This document shows, one piece after another, positions 34,106 through 43,417 of a stretch of 64,000 nt of DNA. Position 1 is the stretch's first letter. Each line of letters begins with the position of its first letter. The position numbers and the translations under genes were made by a program. The stretch spans positions 1 to 64,000 of the forward strand of contig NZ_VITH01000024.1 of NCBI RefSeq assembly GCF_007827815.1, in the 5' to 3' direction. The stretch is from Azospirillum brasilense. Its GTDB lineage: Bacteria; Pseudomonadota; Alphaproteobacteria; Azospirillales; Azospirillaceae. The notes beneath the pieces are model-generated. The model was not told the DNA's origin, did not search any database, and saw nothing but the letters and a program-made list of their open reading frames with translations.

Positions 34106-36514
34106 ATGCATCCCTGCCGGACCCTGTCCATCTCCCTGGCCCTGCTGTCGGCCACCACCGCCCTGACGGCGCCTCCCGCCGCGGCGGAGGCACCGGCAAC
34201 GATCACCGTGCAGACGGGCGACCACGCCGACTTCTCGCGCTTGGCTCTGGTCAACGCGCAGGGCGCCCCGGCGGTCGATGTGGGAAGCTGCGGCGGGCGC
34301 GTTGCCTTCTCGCAGGCGGTCCCCTGGCCGCTGGAGGCGCTGAACGGCACCTATTCGCGGCGTCTGACCGGCTTCCAGACGGCTGAGGACGGACGCAGCC
34401 TGACCATGGACTGGCCCTGCGGCGCCCGCGTCACCGTGCGCCGGGAGCGGCGGATCACCTTCATCGACGTCACCGACCCGCCGCGGCCGGCGCGCAAGCC
34501 GGGTGCTCCCGTGCCGGCATCCGAAGGCATCCTGCTGGCCGAGGCGCCCGGCGCGTCGGTGTTCCCGGTGATCGCGCCGCCGCCGGCCCCTGAACCGGCG
34601 CCGGCCCTAGCGGCGCCCATCAGCCTCGCCGAACGGCTGAGCCCGGTCGCCAGCGCCCAGGCGCAGCCGATCGTCCCGGCGCAGCCAGCCGTACAAGCTC
34701 CGCCCGTGGCACAGGCACCGCCACCGGTTCAGCCACAACCGGTTGCCAAGGCTCCGCCACCGCCGAAGCCGGAACCCGCCCGGACGGTGGCCGCCGTGCC
34801 GCCGTCGGCCATGCCGCCGACCGCGGCCCCTGCCCCCGCCGTCCAGGCCGACCCGCCGATCCGCGCCTTCGACCTGGACGCCTGGGCCGGCGACGACTAC
34901 CCCGCGCGCAAACAGCACCTGGAGCAGCGCATCGCCGAGAGCCAGGACCGCGCGCGGGTGGACGCGCTGCTCGCCATGGCCCGCTTCTCGCTGGCCCGCG
35001 CCCTGCCGGAGGAGGGCCGCGCCGCGCTGGACGCCGCGGAGAGCCTGACGCCGGGGCCGGACCAGCGCTACGAGCTGCGCCTGCTGCGCGACGCCTTCCG
35101 CGCGCTGGACGGCACCGCCGATCCCGACGACAGCCAGTTCGTCCGCGCCCAGCCCACCCCCGCCGCCGCCGACCATCACGTCTGGCGCAGCGCCACCCTG
35201 GCCCCCAGCCGCTGGGCCGCGGCGAAATCGAGCCTGCCCATCGCGCTGAAGCGGCTGCTGTCCTACCCCGCCGAGCTGCGCGGCCGCCTGCTGACCCTGC
35301 TCGCCGAATCGGCGGGCGAGGCGGCGGATGGCCCGTCGCTGAACCTGATCGTCCTGGAAATGATCACGCTGGACGGCATCGGCTCCACCGACGGGCGGCT
35401 CGACTTCTTCCGCGGGCGTCTGGCGGAGCTGCACAATGAGACCACCGAAGCGCTGACCCATTACAAGCGCGCCGCCGCCCTGCCCAACCTCTACGGCCAC
35501 CGCGCCCAGGTCCGCTCCATCGAGCTGCGGCTGGCCAGCGGTTCTCTGGACGATCCCGGCGCCATCGCGGAGCTGGAAAGCCTGCGCTACGCTTGGCGCG
35601 GCGGCGATGTCGAGACGGACGCGCTGGCCGCGCTGGGCGCCGCCTACACCCGCGCCGGGCGGATCGACGCGGCGCTCGACATCTTCGGCCTGCTGGGCCG
35701 CCGCTTCGGCGCGACGGCGCGGGGTCGCGTGGCGCTGACCACCGGGCGCGGGCTTCTCGACGCGGTGATCGGCCATCTGGAGACGACCCCGGGCAGCGCG
35801 CTCGACGCGTTGTCCCTCCAGGTGCGCTACGGCCGCACGGTGGCGCTGACCGACGACGACGCCGGAACGCAGCAGCGCCGACTCGCCCGGCTGCTGGCCC
35901 GCGGCGGCTTCACGCTGGAGGCCGCGCGCCTGCTCCACACCGTCGCCGAGGCCACGCGCGGCACCGAACGCGCGGCGGTCGGTCTGGAGCTGGCCCGCGT
36001 GCTGCTGGACGCCGGGCGCGGGTCGGAGGCGCTGGCCGTGCTGGACCACACCGCCGGCCCCGCGCCGGACGCCGCCGCCGCTGAGCGCCGCGCCCTGCTG
36101 CGCGCCGAGGCCTTCGCCGCCGAGGGCGAGGCGATGCGCGCCTTCGACGCGCTGCGCGGCCTGACCGGTCCCGACGCGGCGCGCATCCGGGCGGACAGCC
36201 TGTTCCGGGCCGGCGAGTGGCCGGCGGCCCGCGCCGCCTATGCCGAGCTGTTGGGCGGACCGGGCACGCCCCTGCCGGACGACATCGCCTTCCACGCGCT
36301 GGCCGCCTTCCGGGCGGGCGACGACGCAGCGGTCGCCGCCGCCGCGGAGCGCCACGGCAAGGCGCTGGCCGGGACCCGCTGGGCCGGCCTGCTCGACGCC
36401 CTGGCCGTCCCGCCCGACCCGCCGGGCAAGCCGCTGTCCAGCGCCACGGTCGGCGGCCAGCTCGCCGCCGCCGACGCGCTGGCCGGCATGGTGCGCCGGT
36501 GGAAGACGCCCTGA
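34106..36514 (+). CDS. Large exported helical-repeat (TPR-like) protein upstream of motA
   Basis: An 802-residue protein with a signal peptide (TLSISLALLSATTALTAPPAAAEA). A beta-rich N-terminal domain (about 30-125) and a Pro/Ala-rich linker (about 150-260, with many PPV/PAP repeats) precede a helical-repeat domain to the C-terminus with TPR-like pairs such as ALAALGAAYTRAGRIDAALDIFGLLG. It is periplasmic or secreted. It directly precedes motA and motB, where rhizobia carry motC, and a MotE-like protein occurs in the window. A stator-associated scaffold role is inference; no direct homology to MotC can be shown by eye. Confidence 0.65.
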   Translation: MHPCRTLSISLALLSATTALTAPPAAAEAPATITVQTGDHADFSRLALVNAQGAPAVDVGSCGGRVAFSQAVPWPLEALNGTYSRRLTGFQTAEDGRSLTMDWPCGARVTVRRERRITFIDVTDPPRPARKPGAPVPASEGILLAEAPGASVFPVIAPPPAPEPAPALAAPISLAERLSPVASAQAQPIVPAQPAVQAPPVAQAPPPVQPQPVAKAPPPPKPEPARTVAAVPPSAMPPTAAPAPAVQADPPIRAFDLDAWAGDDYPARKQHLEQRIAESQDRARVDALLAMARFSLARALPEEGRAALDAAESLTPGPDQRYELRLLRDAFRALDGTADPDDSQFVRAQPTPAAADHHVWRSATLAPSRWAAAKSSLPIALKRLLSYPAELRGRLLTLLAESAGEAADGPSLNLIVLEMITLDGIGSTDGRLDFFRGRLAELHNETTEALTHYKRAAALPNLYGHRAQVRSIELRLASGSLDDPGAIAELESLRYAWRGGDVETDALAALGAAYTRAGRIDAALDIFGLLGRRFGATARGRVALTTGRGLLDAVIGHLETTPGSALDALSLQVRYGRTVALTDDDAGTQQRRLARLLARGGFTLEAARLLHTVAEATRGTERAAVGLELARVLLDAGRGSEALAVLDHTAGPAPDAAAAERRALLRAEAFAAEGEAMRAFDALRGLTGPDAARIRADSLFRAGEWPAARAAYAELLGGPGTPLPDDIAFHALAAFRAGDDAAVAAAAERHGKALAGTRWAGLLDALAVPPDPPGKPLSSATVGGQLAAADALAGMVRRWKTP

Positions 36515-36584
36515 ACGCTCCCGCCCCACACGACGGCTCCCTGAGCCCGATCCCTCTTTTCGGCCGAGCCGGAGGACACACATC

Positions 36585-37472
36585 ATGCGTTTGCTGTTCG
36601 GAATCGTCGCGGTCTTCCTGAGCGTGCTCGGCGGCTTCGCCGCCATGGGCGGGCGGATGGGCGTGCTGTGGCAGCCCGTTGAGATCGTCATCATCGTCGG
36701 CGCCGGCATCGGCGGCTACGTCATCGCCAACTCCATGGCGGTGCTGCGCGCCACCGTGCGCACCATCGGCGCGGTGGCCCGCGGCCGGCACACCAGCAAG
36801 GACGAGTATCTCGACCTGATCTCCCTGCTCTACGCCCTGCTGCGGCAGGCCAAGTCCAAGGGCGTGTCGAACATCGAGAGCGACATCGACAAGCCGGACG
36901 ACAGCCCGATCTTCGCCCAGTACCCCTCGGTCTTCCGCCAGCCGCGCTGCGTCACTTTCCTGTGCGACTACATGCGCCTGATCGCGCTCGGCCAGGACAA
37001 CCCGCACGACCTGGAAGCCCTGATGAACGAGGAGATCGAGACCATCGGGCGCGAGTTGAACCAAGTGCCGAAGGCGCTGCAGAATCTGGCCGACGCGCTG
37101 CCGGCGCTCGGCATCGTCGCCGCCGTGCTGGGTGTCATCAACGCCATGAGCGCGATCAGCGAGCCGCCGGAGGTGCTGGGCCACATGATCGGCGGGGCGC
37201 TGACCGGCACCTTCCTGGGCGTGCTGCTGTCCTACGGTCTGGTCGGTCCGATCGCCGCCGCCGCCCGCCATCGCCGCGAGGCGGAGCTGACGCTGTTCAT
37301 CTGCGTGCGCGCCGCGCTCGGCGCCTATCTGCGTGGCAGCCCCCCGCAGGTCTGCGCGGAGTTCGCCCGCAAGGTGCTGTTCGCCGACACGCAGCCGAGC
37401 CTCGCCGAGGTCGAGGTCGCCACCACCCTCTCCTCGCAGGCGAAGGCCCGCGAGGCGAGCCAGCCCGCCTGA
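36585..37472 (+). CDS. motA: Flagellar stator subunit MotA
   Basis: A 295-residue inner-membrane stator protein with four membrane segments: MRLLFGIVAVFLSVLGG, a second helix (VEIVIIVGAGIGGYVIANS), and the C-terminal pair with LPALGIVAAVLGVINAM and GTFLGVLLSYGLVGPIA. The cytosolic loop contains charged residues for rotor contact. RBS GGAGGA precedes ATG 36585. Followed nine bases after its stop by motB. Confidence 0.95.
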   Translation: MRLLFGIVAVFLSVLGGFAAMGGRMGVLWQPVEIVIIVGAGIGGYVIANSMAVLRATVRTIGAVARGRHTSKDEYLDLISLLYALLRQAKSKGVSNIESDIDKPDDSPIFAQYPSVFRQPRCVTFLCDYMRLIALGQDNPHDLEALMNEEIETIGRELNQVPKALQNLADALPALGIVAAVLGVINAMSAISEPPEVLGHMIGGALTGTFLGVLLSYGLVGPIAAAARHRREAELTLFICVRAALGAYLRGSPPQVCAEFARKVLFADTQPSLAEVEVATTLSSQAKAREASQPA

Positions 37473-37481
37473 GGCCCCGCC

Positions 37482-38432
37482 ATGGCCCGCAAGCGCATCG
37501 AACCGACGATCATCATCAAGCGCCGCTACGGCGAGGAGGAGGAGGAGCACAACAGCGCCTGGAAGCTGGCCTACGCCGACTTCGTGACGGCGATGATGAC
37601 CTTCTTCCTGATCATGTGGCTGATGAACATCACCACGGTGGAGCAGCGCAAGGGCATCGCCGACTACTTCAACCCGGTGGCCCTGTCGCAATCCAACTCG
37701 GGCGCCGACGGCATGCTCGCCGGGCGGGCGGTGGACAAGACGGGATCGCTGTCCACGCCCAACGCGCCGGGGGAGCACAGCGTGCCGGTGGCAGCACCGC
37801 CCGTCGTCGCCTCGCTGGGCGAGAGCGACCGCGAGCCCGCCGGGCGCAAGGACCCCATGCCCAACCCGCCCGGCGGCCGGAGCCAGACGGACCGCGACGC
37901 GCGGGCGGAGCTCGAGGCCCTGCTCGACCGCCAGACCGCGGCGCTCACCGAGCAGCAGGGGCTTGAGAAGGCCGAGCGCGACCTGCGCGCGGCGCTGGAG
38001 ACGATGCCGGAGCTGGGAGCGCTCGCCGGCAGCGTGGTCATCGAGCAGACGTCGGTCGGCCTGCGCGTGCAGCTCACCGATCAGGCGAAGGTGTCGATGT
38101 ACAACGTCGGCTCCGCCCAGATGAACGAGCAGGGACGCCGGCTGATGCGGCTGGTCGCCGGCGCCGTCGCGTCGTCGCCCAACCGCCTCAGCATCACCGG
38201 CCACACCGACGCGCTGGGCTATGCGGACGGGGCGAAGTACGGCAACTGGGAACTGTCCAGCGACCGCGCCAACGCCGCCCGCCGCGAGCTGATCGCCGCC
38301 GGCGTGCCGGCCCGCCGGATCGTCCGGGTGGAGGGCCGCGCCGACCTCGACCATCTCGACGCCGCCAACCCGCTGGCCCCGCAGAACCGGCGGATCAGCA
38401 TCACCCTCCTGAAGGCCGCGGCGGGGGAATAG
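37482..38432 (+). CDS. motB: Flagellar stator subunit MotB
   Basis: A 316-residue protein. A short cytosolic head precedes the membrane helix LAYADFVTAMMTFFLIMWLMN, whose Asp33 is the proton-binding residue. A linker leads to the OmpA-like peptidoglycan-binding domain with ITGHTDALGYADG and SSDRANAARRELIAAGVP. With MotA it forms the proton-driven stator. Confidence 0.96.
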   Translation: MARKRIEPTIIIKRRYGEEEEEHNSAWKLAYADFVTAMMTFFLIMWLMNITTVEQRKGIADYFNPVALSQSNSGADGMLAGRAVDKTGSLSTPNAPGEHSVPVAAPPVVASLGESDREPAGRKDPMPNPPGGRSQTDRDARAELEALLDRQTAALTEQQGLEKAERDLRAALETMPELGALAGSVVIEQTSVGLRVQLTDQAKVSMYNVGSAQMNEQGRRLMRLVAGAVASSPNRLSITGHTDALGYADGAKYGNWELSSDRANAARRELIAAGVPARRIVRVEGRADLDHLDAANPLAPQNRRISITLLKAAAGE

Positions 38433-38437
38433 GCCCC

Positions 38438-39646
38438 TCAGGTCGGGCTGGTCTTCACCACCAGCCGCGCGCGGAGCAGTTGGACGGTGGTCAGGAAGCC
38501 CAGCACGGCGGCGGCGCTTCCCAGCAGGAAGACGCCGCCGTAGCCGACCCGGTCGGCGAGCAGCCCGGCCAGGGGGCCGGTCAGGCCGTAGGCGACGTCC
38601 TGGAACGCCGCGAAGGCGCCGAGCGCGGTGCCGCGGAGTTGCGGCTCGACGAGATGGACGACCTCCCGCCCCATGGCGGGAAAGACCAGCGAGCAGCCGA
38701 GCCCGGTCAGAAAGGCGCCGGCCAGCGCCGTGACGGGATCGCCCGCGCTCCACAACAGCGCCTGCCCGACCGCCTCGACCGCCAGCGACCCCATCGCCAC
38801 GCGCAGACCGCCGAAGCGGTCGGGCAGATGACCGAGCGCGAAGCGGACGAGCACGAAGCCGAGCCCGAAGGCGGTCAGGCCGAGCCCGGCGTGGGGCCAG
38901 CCCTCGCGGACGAAGTGCAGCGAGAAGAAGGCGCCGATGGCGGCGAAGCCGATGCCCTGGAGGCTGACGACGGCGCCCTGCCGCCAGATCCGCCCCAGCA
39001 CGCTGCGGAAGGGTGGGCGCTCGGCGTCGGGATGGGCCGGGGTCCCCTCCATGCGCCGGATCGCCAGAAGCCCGACGGCGGGCAGCAGCGCGCTGACCGC
39101 CATGACACCGGAGAAACCGAAGCGGTCGAGCAGCGCCAGCCCCAGCGGTCCGCCCGCCGCGAAGGCGCCGTAGAGCGCCGCCCCGATCAGCGCCAGCACA
39201 CGGCCCGAGCGCTGCGGACCGACGATGCCGATCCCCCAGGCGACCACCCCGACCCCGACGAGGCTTTCGCCGACACCGATGAGCAGGCGGCCCGCCACCA
39301 GCACCGAAAAGGCCGACCATGGCGAGAACGACAGAGGACCGGCGGCCATCGAGACCAGCCCGCCGGCCACATAGAAGGCCAGCCCCCGCCCGACCGCCCT
39401 CTTCGCGCCCTGGCGGTCGGAAAAGGCTCCGGCGAAGCCGCGGCTGAGGATGGTGGCGAGGAAGGCGCTTCCCACGCCCAGCCCGGCCCAGACATTGCCC
39501 ATCCCGAGATCCCCGGCCACGAACAGCGGCACGACGGGAAGGGACAGGGCGACACAGAGATAGGAGACGAAGAGGACGGCGGTGAGGACGATCAGGCGGC
39601 CTTGCGCCGCATCACGCGCCGGCGCCGGCCTTTGCTGGGGACCCAT
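38438..39646 (-). CDS. MFS transporter (YhhS/YfcJ-like)
   Basis: A 402-residue permease with about twelve hydrophobic segments. Loop 2-3 carries the MFS signature GFAGAFSDRQGAKRAVGRG, and the second half repeats it (LPDRFGGLR). The start MGPQQRPAPARD at 39646 is preferred; longer in-frame starts add low-complexity sequence. Substrate unknown; the general pattern resembles small-solute or drug exporters of the YhhS group. It converges with motB, six bases between stops. Confidence 0.8.
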   Translation of the reverse strand: MGPQQRPAPARDAAQGRLIVLTAVLFVSYLCVALSLPVVPLFVAGDLGMGNVWAGLGVGSAFLATILSRGFAGAFSDRQGAKRAVGRGLAFYVAGGLVSMAAGPLSFSPWSAFSVLVAGRLLIGVGESLVGVGVVAWGIGIVGPQRSGRVLALIGAALYGAFAAGGPLGLALLDRFGFSGVMAVSALLPAVGLLAIRRMEGTPAHPDAERPPFRSVLGRIWRQGAVVSLQGIGFAAIGAFFSLHFVREGWPHAGLGLTAFGLGFVLVRFALGHLPDRFGGLRVAMGSLAVEAVGQALLWSAGDPVTALAGAFLTGLGCSLVFPAMGREVVHLVEPQLRGTALGAFAAFQDVAYGLTGPLAGLLADRVGYGGVFLLGSAAAVLGFLTTVQLLRARLVVKTSPT

Positions 39647-39936
39647 GGTGTGCTCCACACTGGTCCCCGCCGATGGCCGTCCGTCCGAACACGCGAACGC
39701 ACTCCGATCGGCGAGGATCGTTGAGTGCGTTGGTTGACGTTGAACGCTTACGGCCAGCGTGGCTGGCGATGCGGGACAGGGTACCGATCCCGCGGAGAAA
39801 TGCAACAGCCCGCGTCATGAAACCGGCACCGAACACCCGTCGCGGTTTTGTGCGTTGTTGGTGCCATGAGCTGGGATACACAGAATCTCTGCCAATGACC
39901 GGACGAAACTCCGGTCTCGGATCAACCCCGGCAGGC

Positions 39937-41013
39937 TCAGGCGCTGCCCCGCACCAGCAGTTCGAATCCCACATCCTGGGTGCGGTTCTCGACCTCGCTC
40001 CCCTGCATCCGCCGCAGCAGGAGGTTGGCGGACTCCGTGCCGATCCTGCGGCTGGCGATGGCGATGGTGGTCAGGCCCGGCGTCAGTTGCCCGGCGATGT
40101 CGTAATTGCCGAACCCGGTGATCGCCAGATCCTTCGGCACCGAGATCCCCAGGCCGCTGCAGGCCAGCAGGGCGCCGGAGGCCAGCACGTCGCTGACGAA
40201 CACCACGGCGTCGGTGTCGGGATGCTGCTCCCGCACCAGCTTCAGCAGCTCCACGCCGGTCGCCATCACCATCGGCCCACTGGTGACCGTGACGACGCGC
40301 GGCGTCACGCCCGGGAAATGACGCTCATGGGCGTCCTGGAAACCCTTCAGACGCTCCTTGGCGCGGTGGTCGCCCGGCTTCATGACGCCCGTGAAGGCCA
40401 GCCGGCGGTAGCCGCGCCCCACCAGATGATCGACCACGCTCATCAGGGCGGCGTGGTTGGAGAAGCCGACCAGCATGTCGACGGGGCGGTTCGTCCAGCT
40501 CCAGCTTTCCACCACCGGCACCCCGGTGCGCTTCAGCAGGGCCGTGGTCTCCTGGGTGTGGCGGGTGCCGATGATGAAGAAGCCGTCGGGGCGCCGCCCG
40601 CTGAAGCTGCGGACCAGCGACTCCTCGCGCGCCGCCATGTAGTCGGTGTGGCCGAGGAAGACCTGATAGCCCTCCGGCAGCAGGACGTCGGTCAGGCCCT
40701 GGATGGTTTCCGCGAAGATCGAGGCGGAGATGGTCGGGATGATCGCCGCCACCGTCATGCTGCGGTTGGAGGCGAGGTGGCTCGCCGCCAAGTTCTGAAC
40801 GTAGCGGGTTTCGCGAACCGCCTCCTCGATGCGGGCGAGCGTGTCCGGGCCGACGCTGCGCGGATCGCGGAGCGCGCGCGAAACCGTCTGCGTGGAGACG
40901 CCCGCGGCCTGCGCCACATCGGCCATCGTCACCGCGCGGGTCGCGGAGCGCCGCCGTGACTCCGCCTTCCTGAGCGAAAGCTGTCCTTCGTCCGACACCT
41001 GGGATGACCTCAT
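39937..41013 (-). CDS. LacI/GntR-type transcriptional repressor of the sugar-acid operon
   Basis: A 358-residue regulator. Helix-turn-helix TMADVAQAAGVSTQTVSRALRDP near residue 30 is followed by a periplasmic-binding-protein-like ligand domain (VAAIIPTISASIFAETIQGL to the C-terminus). The gluconate-type LacI branch (GntR) fits the operators upstream. ATG 41013 with GGAAG six bases before is preferred over longer in-frame starts. It is divergent from the operon at 41332-52857. Confidence 0.85.
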   Translation of the reverse strand: MRSSQVSDEGQLSLRKAESRRRSATRAVTMADVAQAAGVSTQTVSRALRDPRSVGPDTLARIEEAVRETRYVQNLAASHLASNRSMTVAAIIPTISASIFAETIQGLTDVLLPEGYQVFLGHTDYMAAREESLVRSFSGRRPDGFFIIGTRHTQETTALLKRTGVPVVESWSWTNRPVDMLVGFSNHAALMSVVDHLVGRGYRRLAFTGVMKPGDHRAKERLKGFQDAHERHFPGVTPRVVTVTSGPMVMATGVELLKLVREQHPDTDAVVFVSDVLASGALLACSGLGISVPKDLAITGFGNYDIAGQLTPGLTTIAIASRRIGTESANLLLRRMQGSEVENRTQDVGFELLVRGSA

Positions 41014-41129
41014 ATCCTGCTTCCGCCGGCCCGCCTTCGGGCACCGACCGGCCGCCTTCTTGTGCATGGCCGCGCCGCCCGTTGCAAGCCGGGTGCGGCA
41101 CCCTTTCCACAATCCATAGCGCATTTCAT

Positions 41130-41220
41130 GTTAGCGGTCACGCGAACGCTAACGTTATCGCTCACCAAAGATGCTTGATTGCCCCAACCAATCATGTTAC
41201 CGGTCACGTTAGCGGTCACT
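41130..41220. promoter_or_regulatory. Cluster of LacI/GntR-type operator repeats
   Basis: GTTAGCGGTCACG (41130-41142), GTTATCGCTCACC (41154-41166), GTTACCGGTCACG (41196-41208) and GTTAGCGGTCACT (41208-41220) are direct repeats of GTTANCGSTCAC, with start distances of 24, 42 and 12 bases. An inverted copy (GTTAGCGTTCGCG) is on the minus strand at 41141-41153. The core ATGTTACCGGTCA matches the E. coli gluconate GntR operator ATGTTACCGGTAACAT. Binding by the divergent LacI-family protein is inference. Confidence 0.7.
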
Positions 41221-41331
41221 CGGAACGAACGCGGAGGTGGACGATCCGGGGGACGCTGGGAGGGACACCGCGACGGCCCGATGGCCGCACGGCGGGCAAG
41301 CAACAAAGACAAGCAACGAAGCAGGCAAGAC

Positions 41332-42096
41332 ATGAGCGTTCTTGCGGACAGCGTCGCCTGGATCACCGGCGGCGGCAGCGGAATCGGGGAGGCCAGCGCG
41401 CGGGCGCTGGCGCAGGGCGGCGCCACCGTCGTCCTGTCCGGACGGCGCGAAGACGCGCTCGACCGCGTGGCGGAGTCCATCCGCGCCGCCGGCGGCAGGG
41501 CCGAGACCGCGGTCCTCGACGTGGCCGACGAGGCGGCGGTGCGGCGCGTGGCGGCGGCGATCCTCGACCGCCACGGGCGAATCGACACGCTGGTCGCCAG
41601 CGCCGGGATGAACCTGCCCAACCGCAGCTTCCGCGACCTCGGGACGGAGGGCTGGCGGCGGCTGGTCGACGTCAACCTCAACGGCACCATGCACGCCATC
41701 CAGGCGGTGCTGCCCGCCATGCGGGAGCACCGGTCCGGCACCGTCATCATCGTGTCCTCCTGGGTCGGGCGGCACGCGCTCGTCCTCGGCGGCCCCGGCT
41801 ACAACGCGACGAAGCAGGCGCTGGTGACGCTGAGCCACAGCCTGAACATGGAGGAATGGCGCAACGGCCTGCGCTCCTGCGTGGTCATGCCCGGCGAGGT
41901 GGCGACCGACCTGCTGGGCCAGCGCCCCTCCCCGCCCCCGGCGGAGGAGATGGCGCGCCTGCTCCAGCCCGAAGACCTGGGCCGCACCATCCGCTTCGTG
42001 GCCGAGATGCCGCCCCACGTCTGCGTCAACGAAATCCTCATCAGCCCCGTCTGGAACCGCGCCTTCTTCGCGCAAGCCCCGGCAACCAACGGCTGA
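41332..42096 (+). CDS. Short-chain dehydrogenase/reductase
   Basis: A 254-residue cytosolic oxidoreductase. It has the cofactor motif TGGGSGIGEASARALA, ASAG in place of NNAG, and the catalytic Ser-Tyr-Lys in SSWVGRH and GYNATK. First gene of the sugar-acid operon, downstream of the operator cluster. Substrate not readable from the sequence; position suggests oxidation or reduction of a sugar (acid) intermediate. Confidence 0.85.
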   Translation: MSVLADSVAWITGGGSGIGEASARALAQGGATVVLSGRREDALDRVAESIRAAGGRAETAVLDVADEAAVRRVAAAILDRHGRIDTLVASAGMNLPNRSFRDLGTEGWRRLVDVNLNGTMHAIQAVLPAMREHRSGTVIIVSSWVGRHALVLGGPGYNATKQALVTLSHSLNMEEWRNGLRSCVVMPGEVATDLLGQRPSPPPAEEMARLLQPEDLGRTIRFVAEMPPHVCVNEILISPVWNRAFFAQAPATNG

Positions 42097-42163
42097 CCAC
42101 CCATCCTTCCGCCCCATCCTTCCGCCATGGCCGGCGGACCCACGGCAACAAGATCCGGACATC

Positions 42164-43417
42164 ATGGACAAGAAACGCAACATCCTCAGCGGTTACCGTG
42201 TGCTCGACTGCTCCATCGCCATGGCCGGCCCGCTGGCGGCGCAGCGCCTGGGCGACCTCGGCGCCGACGTGGTGAAGGTGGAGCCGGTGACCGGCGAGTG
42301 GCAGCGCCACACCGCGGCGGGCGGCATCACCGGCAACAAGGTGAACGTCTCCTTCCTGTCGCTGAACCGGAACAAGCGCTCGCTCGCCGTCGACCTGAAG
42401 AACACCGAGGGCAAGGCCCTGCTGATGGAGCTGGTCAAGACCGCCGACGTCTTCCTTCAGAACTACCGGCCGGGCGTCGCCAAGCGGCTGGGCGTGGACT
42501 ATGAATCGCTCTCCGCGGTCAACCCGCGCCTGATCTACCTGTCGATCTCCGGCTATGGCGAGACCGGCCCCTACGTCCAGCGTCCGGGCCAGGACCTGCT
42601 GTTGCAGGGCATGTCCGGCGCCATGCTGTCGGCGGGCCGCGAGGGCGAGGCCCCGACCCCCGCCGGCCAGTATCTCGTGGACGCGATCACCGGCTACACC
42701 GCCTTCGAAGGCGTGCTGGCCGCCCTGCTCCACCGCGAGCGCACCGGCGAGGGCCAGCTCGTCCAGGTCAACATGCTGGACGCCATCACGACGATCCAGA
42801 TGCAGGAGCTGTCGGTCTTCACGGTCGGCGGCAAGCCGCAGACCCGCTCCGCCGAGCCACACGCCCACGTCTACATCCGCGCCCCCTACGGCGCCTTCGC
42901 CACCAGCGACGGCTTCATCATCGTGGCTTTCCCGCCGCTGAAGCTGCTGGGCGAGCTGATCGGCGAGCCGTCGTTCCTCGACATGGAGGACGAGACCGAC
43001 AGTTGGTCGCGCCGCGACGAGATCTTCGCCAAGACCCGCGACCGGCTGACCGCGAAGACCTCCGCGGAGTGGCTGGAGCTGTTCAACGCCGCCGGGGTCT
43101 GGGCCGGGCCGGTCTACGGCTACGCCGACCTCGTGAACGACCCGCAGATCAAGCACAACGGCACCTTCGTCGAGTACGACCACCCGACCGAGGGCCGCGT
43201 CAAGACGCCGGGCTTCCCGATCAAGTTCTCCAAGACCCCGTCCGAGGTCGAGCGCGGCGCCCCCCTGACCGGCGAGCACACCCGCGAGGTGCTGGAGGCC
43301 GCCGGCTTCACCGCCGAGGCCGTCGACCGTCTGCTGGCCGCCGGCGTCGTCGCCGCCACCGAGCCGGAGGCGGAGGCGGAGGAAGAGGAGGTTCGGGCAT
43401 GCGCTACCGCGCGCTGA
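42164..43417 (+). CDS. Family III CoA-transferase (CaiB/BaiF type)
   Basis: A 417-residue enzyme. The N-terminal signature LDCSIAMAGPLAAQRLGDLGADVVKVE and the central FLSLNRNKRSLAVDLKN are diagnostic of family III CoA-transferases, in which an Asp carries the acyl intermediate. It moves CoA between carboxylic acids. Its last 19 bases overlap the next gene. Its presence in a sugar-acid cluster is unusual. Confidence 0.9.
   Translation: MDKKRNILSGYRVLDCSIAMAGPLAAQRLGDLGADVVKVEPVTGEWQRHTAAGGITGNKVNVSFLSLNRNKRSLAVDLKNTEGKALLMELVKTADVFLQNYRPGVAKRLGVDYESLSAVNPRLIYLSISGYGETGPYVQRPGQDLLLQGMSGAMLSAGREGEAPTPAGQYLVDAITGYTAFEGVLAALLHRERTGEGQLVQVNMLDAITTIQMQELSVFTVGGKPQTRSAEPHAHVYIRAPYGAFATSDGFIIVAFPPLKLLGELIGEPSFLDMEDETDSWSRRDEIFAKTRDRLTAKTSAEWLELFNAAGVWAGPVYGYADLVNDPQIKHNGTFVEYDHPTEGRVKTPGFPIKFSKTPSEVERGAPLTGEHTREVLEAAGFTAEAVDRLLAAGVVAATEPEAEAEEEEVRACATAR

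Noticed and set aside
35910..39320. 1136-codon minus-strand frame across motA, motB and neighbours
   Set aside because: It lies opposite unmistakable motA and motB and gives His/Arg/Gly-rich nonsense; a composition artefact.
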